A stretch of DNA of 33,102 bases from Okeania sp. SIO1I7 (GCA_010672585.1 JAAHGF010000005.1:327208-360309), one strand, 5' to 3'. Shown: positions 16,964 to 26,052, numbered from the stretch's first letter. Numbers and translations: made by a program. The notes: a model not told the origin generated them from the letters alone.

Positions 16964-17689
16964 ATGAATAAACTAGAACAAGAAACAAAAAAAAAGCCAA
17001 AATTAAACAAGCTACTCAAACCACTATTAATCGTTTTTGTAGTAGCAACTCTCCTAATTATTGCTCATAAATTTAACGCTCAACAACTCTTGATAAATGC
17101 TCTAGATTGGATCAAAACTCTTGGCCCTTGGGGTCCGATAGCCTTTATCATTATTTATATCCTGGCCACAGTTTTATTCCTTCCAGGTTCACTACTAACT
17201 CTAGGTGCAGGTCTGCTATTCGGCCCGATTTTCGGTTCTATCTATGTTTCTGTTGCTTCCACTATCGGTGCAACTTGTGCCTTCCTAGTCGGTCGCTATC
17301 TGGCACGAGGTTGGGTGTCCAAACAGATAGAAGGAAATGAAAACTTTAAGGCCATTGATGAAGCAGTAGCTGACGAAGGATGGAAAATTGTGGGACTAAC
17401 TCGCTTATCTCCTATTTTTCCTTTTAACCTGCTCAACTATGCTTTTGGCCTAACCCAAGTATCTTTACCAGATTATTTTTTCGCTTCTTGGATTGGGATG
17501 ATGCCAGGAACAGTAATGTATGTATATCTTGGTTCCCTAGCTGGCAGTTTGGCAACTTTGGGCACAGAAGGAGGAACACGCACTACAGCAGAATGGATTC
17601 TTTATGGAGTAGGTCTAATAGCCACAATTGCTGTAACCGTTTATGTGACAAAAATTGCTAGAAAAGCTCTACAGAAGAAAATTTCTTAA
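16964..17689 (+). CDS. TVP38/TMEM64-family membrane protein (VTT domain)
   Basis: The 241-residue integral membrane protein is of the DedA/VTT superfamily. After a lysine-rich N-terminus there is one membrane segment (about 19-35), followed by the VTT core. Its hallmarks are FLPGSLLTLGAGLLFGPIFG (about 72-91), a second re-entrant half with TRLSPIFPFNLLNYAFGLT (about 146-164), and ASWIGMMPGTVMYVYLGS. A last membrane segment is near 208-230 and the tail is basic. The two proline-containing re-entrant loops are those thought to form the transport path in lipid scramblase or flippase relatives; the substrate here is not known. Length and start are normal. A 77-codon frame inside it in another frame is noise. 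No operon partner is evident. Confidence 0.9.
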   Translation: MNKLEQETKKKPKLNKLLKPLLIVFVVATLLIIAHKFNAQQLLINALDWIKTLGPWGPIAFIIIYILATVLFLPGSLLTLGAGLLFGPIFGSIYVSVASTIGATCAFLVGRYLARGWVSKQIEGNENFKAIDEAVADEGWKIVGLTRLSPIFPFNLLNYAFGLTQVSLPDYFFASWIGMMPGTVMYVYLGSLAGSLATLGTEGGTRTTAEWILYGVGLIATIAVTVYVTKIARKALQKKIS

Positions 17690-17860
17690 TTTTTTACTTC
17701 CATACGCAAACCCTAAATACTTAGAGCTTGCTGATTAAATATCAAAGCATTGACTAATATTTGTTGTAGCATTTTTTGGTCTAAAAAATTGTAATTAATT
17801 GAATTATAAATCGCTATAATTTATGACCAAAGAATAGGTTCAATAATTGATAATTGATAA

Positions 17861-17955
17861 TTACCTATCCCTAAAAGGAAGAGGATTGAATAAAAGGAAA
17901 ATATTTTCTTGTTTCTCCTCATTAGGAGAGGATTTTTACCTTAATTATTCGGTAA
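17861..17955 (+). repeat. TTACC...GGTAA element, copy 3 (95 bp)
   Basis: It has the same length as copy 1 and aligns with it end to end in inverted orientation. The central hairpin here is CTCCT/AGGAG (17918-17931), where copy 1 has CTCCTTT/AAAGGAG. The spacer around it (17690-18119) holds no credible gene; a 70-codon frame at 17847-18059 spans this element and is discarded. Confidence 0.7.
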
Positions 17956-18119
17956 ATACTATTTCTTGGTGTGGGATGAGCTGTCGCTGTACTCTACAAA
18001 GGGATGAAAAGCGGTCGAGGGATGGGGAGGAGAGTTTTCGGAGCCATATAATCGACTAAGAGAAAGTAAACTTCAGTATTTCAGTGCCTCATACTTCAGC
18101 GGTTGGTACTGATAACTGA

Positions 18120-18397
18120 TATAGTGTTTCTCAAATTAGTGAGATACAGTTGTTTTTCTTTTTTTCTATCCCCTGTTTCTCGAATTACCGAATAATTAAT
18201 AATTATTAATTAAATAATTCAGCTTACTCTGCTGACCCTTTCAAAGGGAAAAAAAGTGCTAGGATATTTCCTTATATTCAATTCCGTAACGGTTAAAACC
18301 CGAGGTAATTATCCATTATCTATTATCCATTAATGAATATTCCCTACTCCTTAAAACAAACGAATGCGCGTACCTCAACAATATGATAATTGCTATA
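18120..18397 (+). repeat. TATAG...CTATA element interrupted by a TTACC element
   Basis: The left end TATAGTGTTTCTCA (18120) and right end ATAATTGCTATA (finishing 18397) are inverted versions of each other, and both continue into a GAG(A/G)TAC block about 25 bases in. Within it, 18185-18308 is a complete TTACC...GGTAA element (copy 4). The outer element is flanked on both sides by ACTGATAACTGA heptamer sequence. Read as an older element later invaded by a different repeat. Confidence 0.55.
18185..18308 (-). repeat. TTACC...GGTAA element, copy 4 (124 bp)
   Basis: TTACC (18185) to GGTAA (18304-18308). Its distal part matches copy 2 (ATTTCCTTATATTCAATTCC). Its hairpin is CCCTTT/AAAGGG around one C (18237-18249), so the paired arms differ from copies 1 and 3 while pairing is kept. 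Confidence 0.65.
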
Positions 18398-18431
18398 ACT
18401 GATAACTGATAACTGATAACTGATAACTGAA
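18397..18431 (+). repeat. AACTGAT heptamers abutting a start codon
   Basis: Four to five copies of the 7-bp unit AACTGAT run directly into the ATG at 18432, taking the place where a ribosome-binding site would lie. No Shine-Dalgarno motif is present. Confidence 0.7.
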
Positions 18432-19139
18432 ATGACTCTCAAAGCTATTTTGTTCGATTTTAATGGTGTAATTATTAATGATGAATTTATCCATGAAAAA
18501 TTAATAGAACAAGTATTAATTGATGAAAATTTGCTACTTAGACCAGGAGAATACAACCAATTCTGTTTAGGAAGAAGCGATAGTGCTTGTTTAGAAGGAA
18601 TACTTACAGAAAGAGGTAGATATATTAATGAAGGATATTTAGACCAACTAATTAAACGTAAATCTCTAGCTTATCAACAACAATTAGAAAGTCTTGAAGA
18701 GTTACCAATTTATTCAGATACGATAGATTTTATTTCTCAGGTCACTAAAGCAAATCTGAAAATGGCTGTAGTTAGTGGCGCTCTTAGATCCGAAGTAGAA
18801 TTAGTCTTAAATAAAGCTAATTTAGGTGATTTTTTTAAGACAATTATTGCTGGAGATGATGTCGAAGCTAGTAAACCAAAACCCGATGCTTATTTGTTAG
18901 CAGTTAATATTCTAAATCAACAATATCCAGACATGAATCTACATCCTTCAGAATGTTTAGCAATAGAAGATACTTTTGCCGGAATTGAAGCAGCTAAACT
19001 AGCAGGAATTTCTGTGGTTGGTGTCGCTCATACTTATCCTTTTCATATGCTCCAGCGTTTGGCCAACTGGTGTGTAGATTATCTATCCGACCTTGAATTG
19101 GACAGAATACAACAAGTTTATCAAGAAATTGATTCTTAA
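18432..19139 (+). CDS. HAD-superfamily phosphatase (beta-phosphoglucomutase-like subfamily)
   Basis: The 235-residue cytoplasmic hydrolase has a Rossmann core and an inserted helical cap (about residues 18-90). Motif I is LFDFNGVI: the nucleophile Asp9 is present but the usual second aspartate two residues on is Asn11. Motif II is VVSGA (Ser115), motif III the lysine in SKPKPDAY (Lys148), and motif IV AIEDTFAGIEAAKLAG (Glu179, Asp180). Overall this is the CbbY/phosphoglucomutase-like group acting on small phosphorylated metabolites; the substrate cannot be read from sequence. The change at the second aspartate, normally the general acid/base, may slow or alter catalysis. It is probably transcribed alone: a hairpin follows at 19198. 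Confidence 0.85.
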   Translation: MTLKAILFDFNGVIINDEFIHEKLIEQVLIDENLLLRPGEYNQFCLGRSDSACLEGILTERGRYINEGYLDQLIKRKSLAYQQQLESLEELPIYSDTIDFISQVTKANLKMAVVSGALRSEVELVLNKANLGDFFKTIIAGDDVEASKPKPDAYLLAVNILNQQYPDMNLHPSECLAIEDTFAGIEAAKLAGISVVGVAHTYPFHMLQRLANWCVDYLSDLELDRIQQVYQEIDS

Positions 19140-19197
19140 CTATTTGTATAGCAAAGAACGGGATAGTTAGGACTTATGCTGATGATGAAGCGAATAA

Positions 19198-19214
19198 GGG
19201 AAAATGTTTTTCCC
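19198..19214 (+). terminator. Hairpin behind the HAD gene (weak terminator)
   Basis: GGGAAAA (19198-19204) and TTTTCCC (19208-19214) pair perfectly over three bases, 59 bases after the HAD stop. No T-run follows, so termination is uncertain. Confidence 0.35.
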
Positions 19215-19290
19215 ACTGTTTCTTGTTCTCTATTCCCTGCAATAGCAAACATTTATCAAAATGGTTTTAGGTGCTAGAGTGTAGCAATGT

Positions 19291-19333
19291 TAATTTTTAA
19301 CTTTTAACTTTGTAACTTTTAACTTTTGACTTA
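19291..19333 (+). repeat. AACTTTT heptamers just before the ABC-F start
   Basis: Units of TAACTTT/TTAACTT spaced 7 bp run to within a few bases of the ATG at 19338. This is the second gene in the window whose leader is a heptamer tract. Confidence 0.6.
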
Positions 19334-19337
19334 AAAA

Positions 19338-21266
19338 ATGAGTATATTCACACTTCAATCAGTAAAAAAAGACTTTGGTATCAAAGAAGTTTTAAGAGAT
19401 GCTAACTTCAGTTTAGATGCCAATGACAAAGTTGGTTTAATTGGTACAAATGGTTCTGGAAAATCGACCCTATTAAAAATGATTGCTGGTTTAGAACCTA
19501 TAGACGGTGGTCAAATTTTGATTAATCAAAATGCCAGAATTATTTATTTGCCACAACAACCAGATTTAGATGAAAATAACACTGTATTAGAACAAGTTTT
19601 TTCTGATAGTGGAGAACAAATGTTACTGGTACGGGAATATGAAGAATTATCGGAAAAATTAGCCCATCATCCTGAAGATGATCGACTAATGGCGCGTTTT
19701 TCTGAAGTAACTCACAGCATGGATAATACTAATGCTTGGGAATTAGAAACTAAGGCAAAAATTATCCTCAGCAAATTAGGAATTCAAGATTTTGATGCCA
19801 AAGTTGGTAACTTATCTGGGGGTTATCGTAAACGTATTGCTTTAGCAGCAGCTTTACTTTCTGACCCTGATGTTTTGTTAATGGATGAGCCAACAAACCA
19901 TCTAGATGCTATGTCTGTAGAATGGTTACAAAGTTACTTAAATAGTTTTTCTGGAGGAATTTTATTAATTACTCACGACCGTTATTTTCTCGACCGAGTT
20001 ACTAATAAAATTATTGAAATAGACCGGGGTGACCTTTTTACTTATACGGGAAATTATTCTTACTATTTAGAAAAGAAAGCTTTAGCTGAAGAATCAGTGG
20101 TTAGTTCTCAACGTAAACATCAAGGAATATTACGCCGGGAATTAGAATGGTTGAAGCGAGGACCTAAAGCTCGTAGCACTAAACAAAAAGCTAGGATTCA
20201 ACGTATAGAAGAAATGCAAGGAACGGAGTTTAAACAAGCTTTGGGAAAGGTGGATATTTCTACTCCTGGTCGTCGAATTGGTAAAAAAGTTATTGAGTTA
20301 GAAAATGTTTGTAAGTCCTACGATAGTAGAACTCTAATTAAAGATTTTACTTATGAGTTTATCCCTGAAGATAGAGTCGGAATTATTGGTGGTAATGGGG
20401 TGGGAAAATCTACCCTGATGGATATTATTACAGGTAGAGTTAAACCTGATTCTGGGAAAGTAGAAATTGGTGGGACAATACATATAGGATATTTTGACCA
20501 ACATTCAGAAAATTTGCTGGATGCTATGAATGAAAGTCAACGGGTAATTGATTATATAAAAGATGTGGCAGAGTATGTGGAAACTGCTGATGGTACTCAA
20601 ATTAGTGCGTCTCAAATGTTGGAAAAATTTCTGTTTCCTGGTAATCAACAATATGCTCCTGTATATAAACTTTCTGGAGGAGAAAAAAGACGATTATTTC
20701 TATTGAGAGTATTGATGAGTGCGCCGAATGTTTTGATTTTGGATGAACCTACTAATGATTTAGATGTACAAACTTTGGCAGTTTTAGAAGAGTATCTGGA
20801 AGAGTTTAATGGTTGTGTAATTGTTGTTTCTCACGACCGTTATTTTCTTGACAGGACTGTAGATAGAATTTTTGCTTTTGAAGGAGTAGGAAATTTACGA
20901 CAGTATCCGGGAAATTATTCTCTTTATATAGATTATAAAGAAGTAGAAGCAGCAACAAAAAAAGCTGTGGCAGTTGCAGAAAAGTCTCAGGAAATTTCAG
21001 TTAAACCCAAAAAATCAGAAAGGGTTTCTTGGGATAAGAATAGGCAAAGAAAATTATCATCAAAAGAAAAGCGAGAATATGAGAATTTGGAGAAAAAAAT
21101 TTCTCAGTTAGAAGCGGAGAAAGCAAAGACTGAAAATGAACTTTATAATGCACCTCCAGGAGAAGTCAGTGAAGTTCAAAAACTCCATGAAAAAGTAGAA
21201 AGTTTAGAAAAAGAAATAGATACTGCTACAGAAAGGTGGTTGGAGTTGGCAGAAATAAATTCTTAG
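19338..21266 (+). CDS. uup: ABC-F ATPase, Uup type
   Basis: The 642-residue soluble protein has two ABC ATPase domains and no membrane segments. ABC-F proteins bind the ribosomal E site or rRNA structures and help resolve stalled or mis-assembled ribosomes. Domain 1: Walker A GTNGSGKST (36-44), signature LSGGYRKR (159-166), Walker B LLMDEPTNHLD (180-190), H-loop THDR. The inter-domain helical arm carries EWLKRGPKARSTKQKAR (270-286), the P-site-tRNA-interacting motif region typical of Uup. Domain 2: GGNGVGKST (351-359), LSGGEKRR (445-452), LILDEPTNDLD (466-476), SHDR. A charged coiled-coil tail (about 575-642) matches the DNA/RNA-binding C-terminal domain of Uup. All catalytic residues are intact and length is close to E. 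coli Uup. ATG 19338 is the obvious start. It stands alone. Confidence 0.9.
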   Translation: MSIFTLQSVKKDFGIKEVLRDANFSLDANDKVGLIGTNGSGKSTLLKMIAGLEPIDGGQILINQNARIIYLPQQPDLDENNTVLEQVFSDSGEQMLLVREYEELSEKLAHHPEDDRLMARFSEVTHSMDNTNAWELETKAKIILSKLGIQDFDAKVGNLSGGYRKRIALAAALLSDPDVLLMDEPTNHLDAMSVEWLQSYLNSFSGGILLITHDRYFLDRVTNKIIEIDRGDLFTYTGNYSYYLEKKALAEESVVSSQRKHQGILRRELEWLKRGPKARSTKQKARIQRIEEMQGTEFKQALGKVDISTPGRRIGKKVIELENVCKSYDSRTLIKDFTYEFIPEDRVGIIGGNGVGKSTLMDIITGRVKPDSGKVEIGGTIHIGYFDQHSENLLDAMNESQRVIDYIKDVAEYVETADGTQISASQMLEKFLFPGNQQYAPVYKLSGGEKRRLFLLRVLMSAPNVLILDEPTNDLDVQTLAVLEEYLEEFNGCVIVVSHDRYFLDRTVDRIFAFEGVGNLRQYPGNYSLYIDYKEVEAATKKAVAVAEKSQEISVKPKKSERVSWDKNRQRKLSSKEKREYENLEKKISQLEAEKAKTENELYNAPPGEVSEVQKLHEKVESLEKEIDTATERWLELAEINS

Positions 21267-21269
21267 AGG

Positions 21270-21342
21270 AATAGGGAATAATTAATAATTAATAATTAAT
21301 AATTAATAATTAATAATTAGGGTTTGCTGAAAAAGTCTTATG
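21270..21342 (+). repeat. AATTAAT heptamers plus AGGGTTTGCTGAAAAAGTCT block
   Basis: The heptamer tract follows the ABC-F stop and leads into AGGGTTTGCTGAAAAAGTCT (about 21320-21339). The exact reverse complement of this block occurs at 27090-27109, showing that it is a dispersed repeat, possibly an element end. Confidence 0.65.
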
Positions 21343-21435
21343 AGTGAGGGGAGGAGTCAGGAGTTAGGAGAAATGGGAATTATAGAGGAGGTAGTCGGAT
21401 ATTTTTCCTCTTTATTTTTCTGTGCTTGTCTACCG

Positions 21436-21485
21436 AAAATGCTAACTTTTTGAGCATTTTAGACTGAAACAAGCGCACTTGTTTC
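21436..21485. other. Two adjacent perfect hairpins
   Basis: AAAATGCT (21436-21443) pairs with AGCATTTT (21453-21460), and GAAACAAG (21466-21473) pairs with CTTGTTTC (21478-21485). They stand directly in front of array 2 and may form the transcription end of the ABC-F gene. Confidence 0.5.
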
Positions 21486-21488
21486 GAT

Positions 21489-22786
21489 TTCTTCAGCGCT
21501 GAAAAAATATATACCCACCACCAACCACCTGATTCTGATATTTTCCCGACTATCCTCATCTTGTCTTTTCTGAAAATTATCTTTTTGTTTATCGGTTTAA
21601 TGTTCTACTTCACCCGGAATATAAATGTGGTTTATCAGTCGGAAAATTCCTGAAGACCAAATTCTCCTGACTTCTTCAGCGCTGAAAAAATATATACCCA
21701 CTACCTACCACCTGATTCTGATATTTTCCCGACTATCCTCATCTTGTCTTTTCTGAAAATTATCTTTTTGTTTATCGGTTTAATGTTCTACTTCACCCGG
21801 AATATAAATGTGGTTTATCAGTCGGAAAATTCCTGAAGACCAAATTCTCCTGACTTCTTCAGCGCTGAAAAAATATATACCCACTACCAACCACCTGATT
21901 TTGATATTTTCCCGACTATCCTCATCTTGTCTTTTCTGAAGATTATCTTTTTGTTTATCGGTTTAATGTTCTACTTCACCCGGAATATAAATGTGGTTGA
22001 TTAGTCGGAAAATTCCTGAAGACCAAATTCTACTGACTACTTCTTCAGCGCTGAAAAAATATACCGCTACTACCTACCACCTTATTCAATTATCCTCCGA
22101 TTTTTCAGAGTGGAGATAGAAGTGAGGAAAATCCAGGGAGCGAATTATTTTTCAGATGATATTTTCCCGACTATCCCCATTTCCCCTTATCTGAAAATTA
22201 TCTTTTTGTTTATCGGTTTAATACCCTAGTGTCACCCACAGTATAAATGTGGTTGGTGGGTCTGAAAATTCTCATAAATCAAATTTTCCTGACTACTTCT
22301 TCAGCGCTGAAAAAAATCTCCATACTATCTACCACCTTATTCAATTATCCTCCGATTTTTTAGAGGGGAGGTAGAAGTGGGGAGATAGAAGTGAGGAAAA
22401 TCAAAGGAGCGAATTATTTTTCAGATGATATTTTCCCGACTATCCCCATTTCCCCTTATCTGAAAATTATCTTTTTGTTTATCGGTTTAATACCCTAGTG
22501 TCACCCACAGTATAAATGTGGTTGGTGGGTCTGAAAATTCTCATAAATCAAATTTTCCTGACTACTTCTTCAGCGCTGAAAAAAATCTCCATACTATCTA
22601 CCACCTTATTCAATTATCCTCCGATTTTTCAGAGTGGAGATAGAAGTTCTGAAAATTATCTTTTTGTTTATCGGTTTAATGTTCTAGTTCACCCGTGGTG
22701 TAAATATGGTTGATGAGTCAGAAAATTCTGATAGACCAAATTTTTCTGACTACTTCTTCAGCGTTGAAAAAATATATACCTACCAC
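21489..22786 (+). repeat. Tandem array 2: seven units of 183-269 bp, each headed by TTCAGCGCTGAA
   Basis: The anchor CTTCAGCG(C/T)TGAA occurs at 21491, 21674, 21857, 22043, 22299, 22568 and 22756 (spacings 183, 183, 186, 256, 269, 188). TTCAGCGCTGAA is a perfect 12-bp palindrome and is always followed by an A-run. Units share GATATTTTCCCGACTATCC and TATCTTTTTGTTTATCGGTT. The longer units carry an extra block of about 75 bp (TTATTCAATTATCCTCCGAT and onward). In the first three units ATTTTCCCGAC and GTCGGAAAAT, about 90 bases apart, could pair. No open frame is conserved. The array fills the spacer between two convergent genes and supplies the stop region of the minus-strand gene. Confidence 0.88.
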
Positions 22787-25264
22787 CTAAAACCTACCAC
22801 CTAAATTCTTAATTTGAGCTGCTTCTAAAATCAAACGTTGTTCCGCACGAGCAATTGAATTATAAATTTTATCCACAGCATCAACATTCACAGAAATGGA
22901 AGTAATACCCCACCGGATTAAATTATCTATTATTTCTGGATACAAAGCAGGAGCATCACCACAAATAGAACAAGGAATACCAGAATTTTTTGCCTGAGAA
23001 ATTAATTGTTGAATGGCTCTCATTACTGCTGGTTGACGACTATCAAAAGCACTTGCCATTTGTTTTTCTTCTCGGTCTACACCTAACAATAATTGAGTTA
23101 AATCATTAGTACCAATAGCAATACCCCGAATGCCAGCTTTGACATATTCAGATAGCAAGAATAAAACTGATGGTACTTCTGCCATAATCCAAATTTGGAA
23201 ATGATTGGGTTGATTTTTCCATTTAGTTTGAATGCGACTCTGACAAAATTGAAATTCTTCTACAGAACGTACAAATGGTAAGATTAAATGAACGTTAGTA
23301 TAACCCAATTCATATACTTGAGATAAAATATCTATTTCTAAATCTAGTAAATTTGGTTCTAACATATAACTAAATGTACCATGTCGTCCTAGTATAGGAT
23401 TAGAATAATTAGTCCGATGATGATGAAGATTTGCCTCGGTCTCGTTATATTGATTTCCAGAATAATTAGTTATAAATTCTTCTGGAATTTTAGTAAATGT
23501 TTTTTCCCGATCGCTAGAGTTAAATAATGCTAAATCAAGAGAACGATAAAAGACTGGTTTTGGAGTAAAAGCTGCGGCAAATTCACTAAGCTTCTCTACC
23601 ATTAGACCGACTAATTCTGATTGACGACCTTGTTGTATCCACCATAAAGGATGATGATTTTCTAACAGTTCAATAGCCATTAACTCCGACCGTAATAATC
23701 CTACTCCATCTATCAGCGAATCTGGAGCTTTTTTAATTGAATTAATTTGACTGAGATTAACGAATAATTTAGTTCCTATTGGCGGTAAATTTTGATTTTT
23801 CAGATAATTTTCTACTACTGGGGTCTCAAGTTTATGAGGGTCATAATTATCTTCTTTTGCCAGATATATTGCCCCATTATTACCATCAATTAATAAATAG
23901 TCACCTGTTTTAATTATGTTGGTAGAATTAGTCGCTCCTACAATAGCAGGAATCCCAATTTCTCTAGCTAAAATTGCAGCATGACTTGTGACACCACCCT
24001 GTTCAGAAATAATTCCAGAAACTTTTTTCAGTAATGGTAAATAACTCGGAATAATTACAGGTACAACTAAAATTGCTTTGTCAGGAAATTCTTCTACTTC
24101 TGGAGGAATATTTTTAATAACTATAGCTTTAGCTGTTACTTTTCCTGATGATGCTACTATGCCTTTGACTATGGGATTTTCAGTATTATAAATAGATATT
24201 GATTGTTCTTCTTTTGCTGATTGTGGCAATTTTGCCAAATTTTGCTCGTCTTGTGGAAATCTTTCAAAATCTGTGATTAATAGTTCAACTTTTGCATCAT
24301 TAGACCTTTGGGAAAAACTCCATTTTACTCCGAAATTAGTACCGATATTATTGGTTATATCCTGAGTTAATTGAATTAATGATTGTAATTGCTTTTCCTC
24401 TAAAACGAATTCTTTTTGTAGTTCTTCTGGCAATAAGAAAATTTGCAGTGCTGCTAAAGTTTTGGGAAGAGGAATGTGAGTATGATAATTTCCTTGCCAT
24501 GTATCTGTATCGCTAACTTTAATAATTCTTGCATCAAGGTTATAAGCGATAATTTTATTACCTAACTTCTTGTTTTCTACAGTGCAATTTTCAGCATAAA
24601 TACTATAAGAATCAGGGATAATTTGCCCCAGTTCAATAGATACTCCTAAACCATGAGTTGCTTGAATTTCCCAACTATTAGTAAAAACTTGAATATTTCC
24701 CGAAGCGATCGCTGACTGTACGGGTTGTACTATAACTATTGGTTGAAGTTGTGGAATTTCAACTTGCTGACTATGCCAATATAATAAACTTTTAGCATTA
24801 AATATTTCTGCCCAAGCTTGTTTAATTCCTGGGACAAATTCTTCCGGTGTAGCTTGACAAATTATTGGTTCTAATATGCCTAAAGTTTTTAGGTGAGGAG
24901 ACGCTAAATAAAGCTGAAAAATTAAGACTTCGACATTGAGATGATTAATCGCAGATTCTAGAGATAATAATAATTCGGATGGTAAATCAGTAGATGCAAT
25001 ATTGTAGTTAATTGATTGAGAAATTTGTTGTAATTGTTGATAGTTATTGACATTAAAATGCAAGGCAGAATTGGGGAAGTCAGCTAATAATGGGTCAGAC
25101 CAATCAATATGTTGTAAAAATTGCCAAAAGCTATTTGCCGGAATAACAAAACCAGGAACAATTGGATAACCTTGCTCCATGAGATGAGCTAAATAAAAAG
25201 CTCTTTCTCCCACTGTTTTCCAGTCTGAGGATTTAATTTGATCTAGCCAATAAAACTTATACAC
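22787..25264 (-). CDS. PEP synthase/PPDK-like protein with eroded active-site motifs
   Basis: The 825-residue protein has the three-part plan of phosphoenolpyruvate synthase. The N-terminal ATP-grasp region (about 1-340) has the family's GYPIVPGFVIP (32-42) and GLGVSIELGQIIPDSY, but lacks the usual lysine motif (here VGERAFYLAHL) and the VRSSA...ED motif (here FQLYLASP near 116-123). The phosphohistidine domain is intact: GGVTSHAAILAREIGIPAIV with His428. The PEP/pyruvate barrel keeps VGLLRSELM (521-529), Arg574, MAEVPS, GTNDLTQLLLGVDR (718-731) and Cys768 in CSICGDAP, but the R of the conserved L-G-x-R-G is His628 (ILGRHGTF). It may be a paralogue that no longer uses ATP normally. The last residues (LGGRF) are written in repeat DNA of array 2. 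Confidence 0.8.
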   Translation of the reverse strand: MYKFYWLDQIKSSDWKTVGERAFYLAHLMEQGYPIVPGFVIPANSFWQFLQHIDWSDPLLADFPNSALHFNVNNYQQLQQISQSINYNIASTDLPSELLLSLESAINHLNVEVLIFQLYLASPHLKTLGILEPIICQATPEEFVPGIKQAWAEIFNAKSLLYWHSQQVEIPQLQPIVIVQPVQSAIASGNIQVFTNSWEIQATHGLGVSIELGQIIPDSYSIYAENCTVENKKLGNKIIAYNLDARIIKVSDTDTWQGNYHTHIPLPKTLAALQIFLLPEELQKEFVLEEKQLQSLIQLTQDITNNIGTNFGVKWSFSQRSNDAKVELLITDFERFPQDEQNLAKLPQSAKEEQSISIYNTENPIVKGIVASSGKVTAKAIVIKNIPPEVEEFPDKAILVVPVIIPSYLPLLKKVSGIISEQGGVTSHAAILAREIGIPAIVGATNSTNIIKTGDYLLIDGNNGAIYLAKEDNYDPHKLETPVVENYLKNQNLPPIGTKLFVNLSQINSIKKAPDSLIDGVGLLRSELMAIELLENHHPLWWIQQGRQSELVGLMVEKLSEFAAAFTPKPVFYRSLDLALFNSSDREKTFTKIPEEFITNYSGNQYNETEANLHHHRTNYSNPILGRHGTFSYMLEPNLLDLEIDILSQVYELGYTNVHLILPFVRSVEEFQFCQSRIQTKWKNQPNHFQIWIMAEVPSVLFLLSEYVKAGIRGIAIGTNDLTQLLLGVDREEKQMASAFDSRQPAVMRAIQQLISQAKNSGIPCSICGDAPALYPEIIDNLIRWGITSISVNVDAVDKIYNSIARAEQRLILEAAQIKNLGGRF

Positions 25265-25310
25265 AAAACTATTGATTTGCTGACATCAAATGTTAAAAGT
25301 AATAGTAGTC

Positions 25311-25890
25311 TCTAGAAAAGAGGGAATAGGGAATAGGGAATAGGGAATAGGGAATAGGGAATAGGGGAAAATAATTGATAATTTCTGTGGGATAATTGAT
25401 TTTATTTTTGATTTTTACCAGATATCTAATAATAGGAGTCTCTAGAAAAGAGGGAATAGGGAATAGGGAATAGGGAATAGGGGAAAATAATTGATAATTT
25501 CTGTGGGATAATTGATTTTATTTTTGATTTTTACCAGATATCTAATAATAGGAGTCTTTAGAAAAGAGGGAATAGGGAATAGGGAATAGGGAATAGGGAA
25601 TAGGGAATAGGGGAAAATAATTGATAATTTCTGTGGGATAATTGATTTTATTTTTGATTTTTACCAGATATCTAATAATAGGAGTCTCTAGAAAAGAGGG
25701 AATAGGGAATAGGGAATAGGGAATAGAGAATAGGGAATAGGGGAAAATAATTGATAATTTCTGTGGGATAATTGATTTTATTTTTGATTTTTATCAGATA
25801 TCTAATAATAGGAGTTTCTAGAAAAGAGGGAATAGGGAATAGGGAATAGGGAATAGGGAATAGGGAATAGGGAATAGGGAATAGGGAACA
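25311..25890. repeat. Tandem array 3: five 116-130-bp units with GGGAATA heptamers
   Basis: The anchor T(C/T)TAGAAAAG recurs at 25311, 25441, 25557, 25687 and 25817 (spacings 130, 116, 130, 130). Each unit is a run of GGGAATA heptamers plus a nearly invariant 70-bp block (AAAATAATTGATAATTTCTG and onward). The 14-bp length difference equals two heptamers, so units vary by whole heptamers. The array lies between the divergent PEP synthase-like and ComF genes, so both promoters must lie in or beside it. Upstream of ComF the sequence from 25890 to 26052 holds no further gene. Confidence 0.9.
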
Positions 25891-26052
25891 GAGAAGAAAA
25901 AAAACATATCATGTGAATATAATAATTACTATATTCTATACTTTTAAGGAATATCTCAATTCTCACAACTGATTCCTGATTGCTATAGTAAATTGTTAAC
26001 AGATAAACATAAGAAACTATTTAATATTTTAGACTTTTTAAAGGTTTCCACA

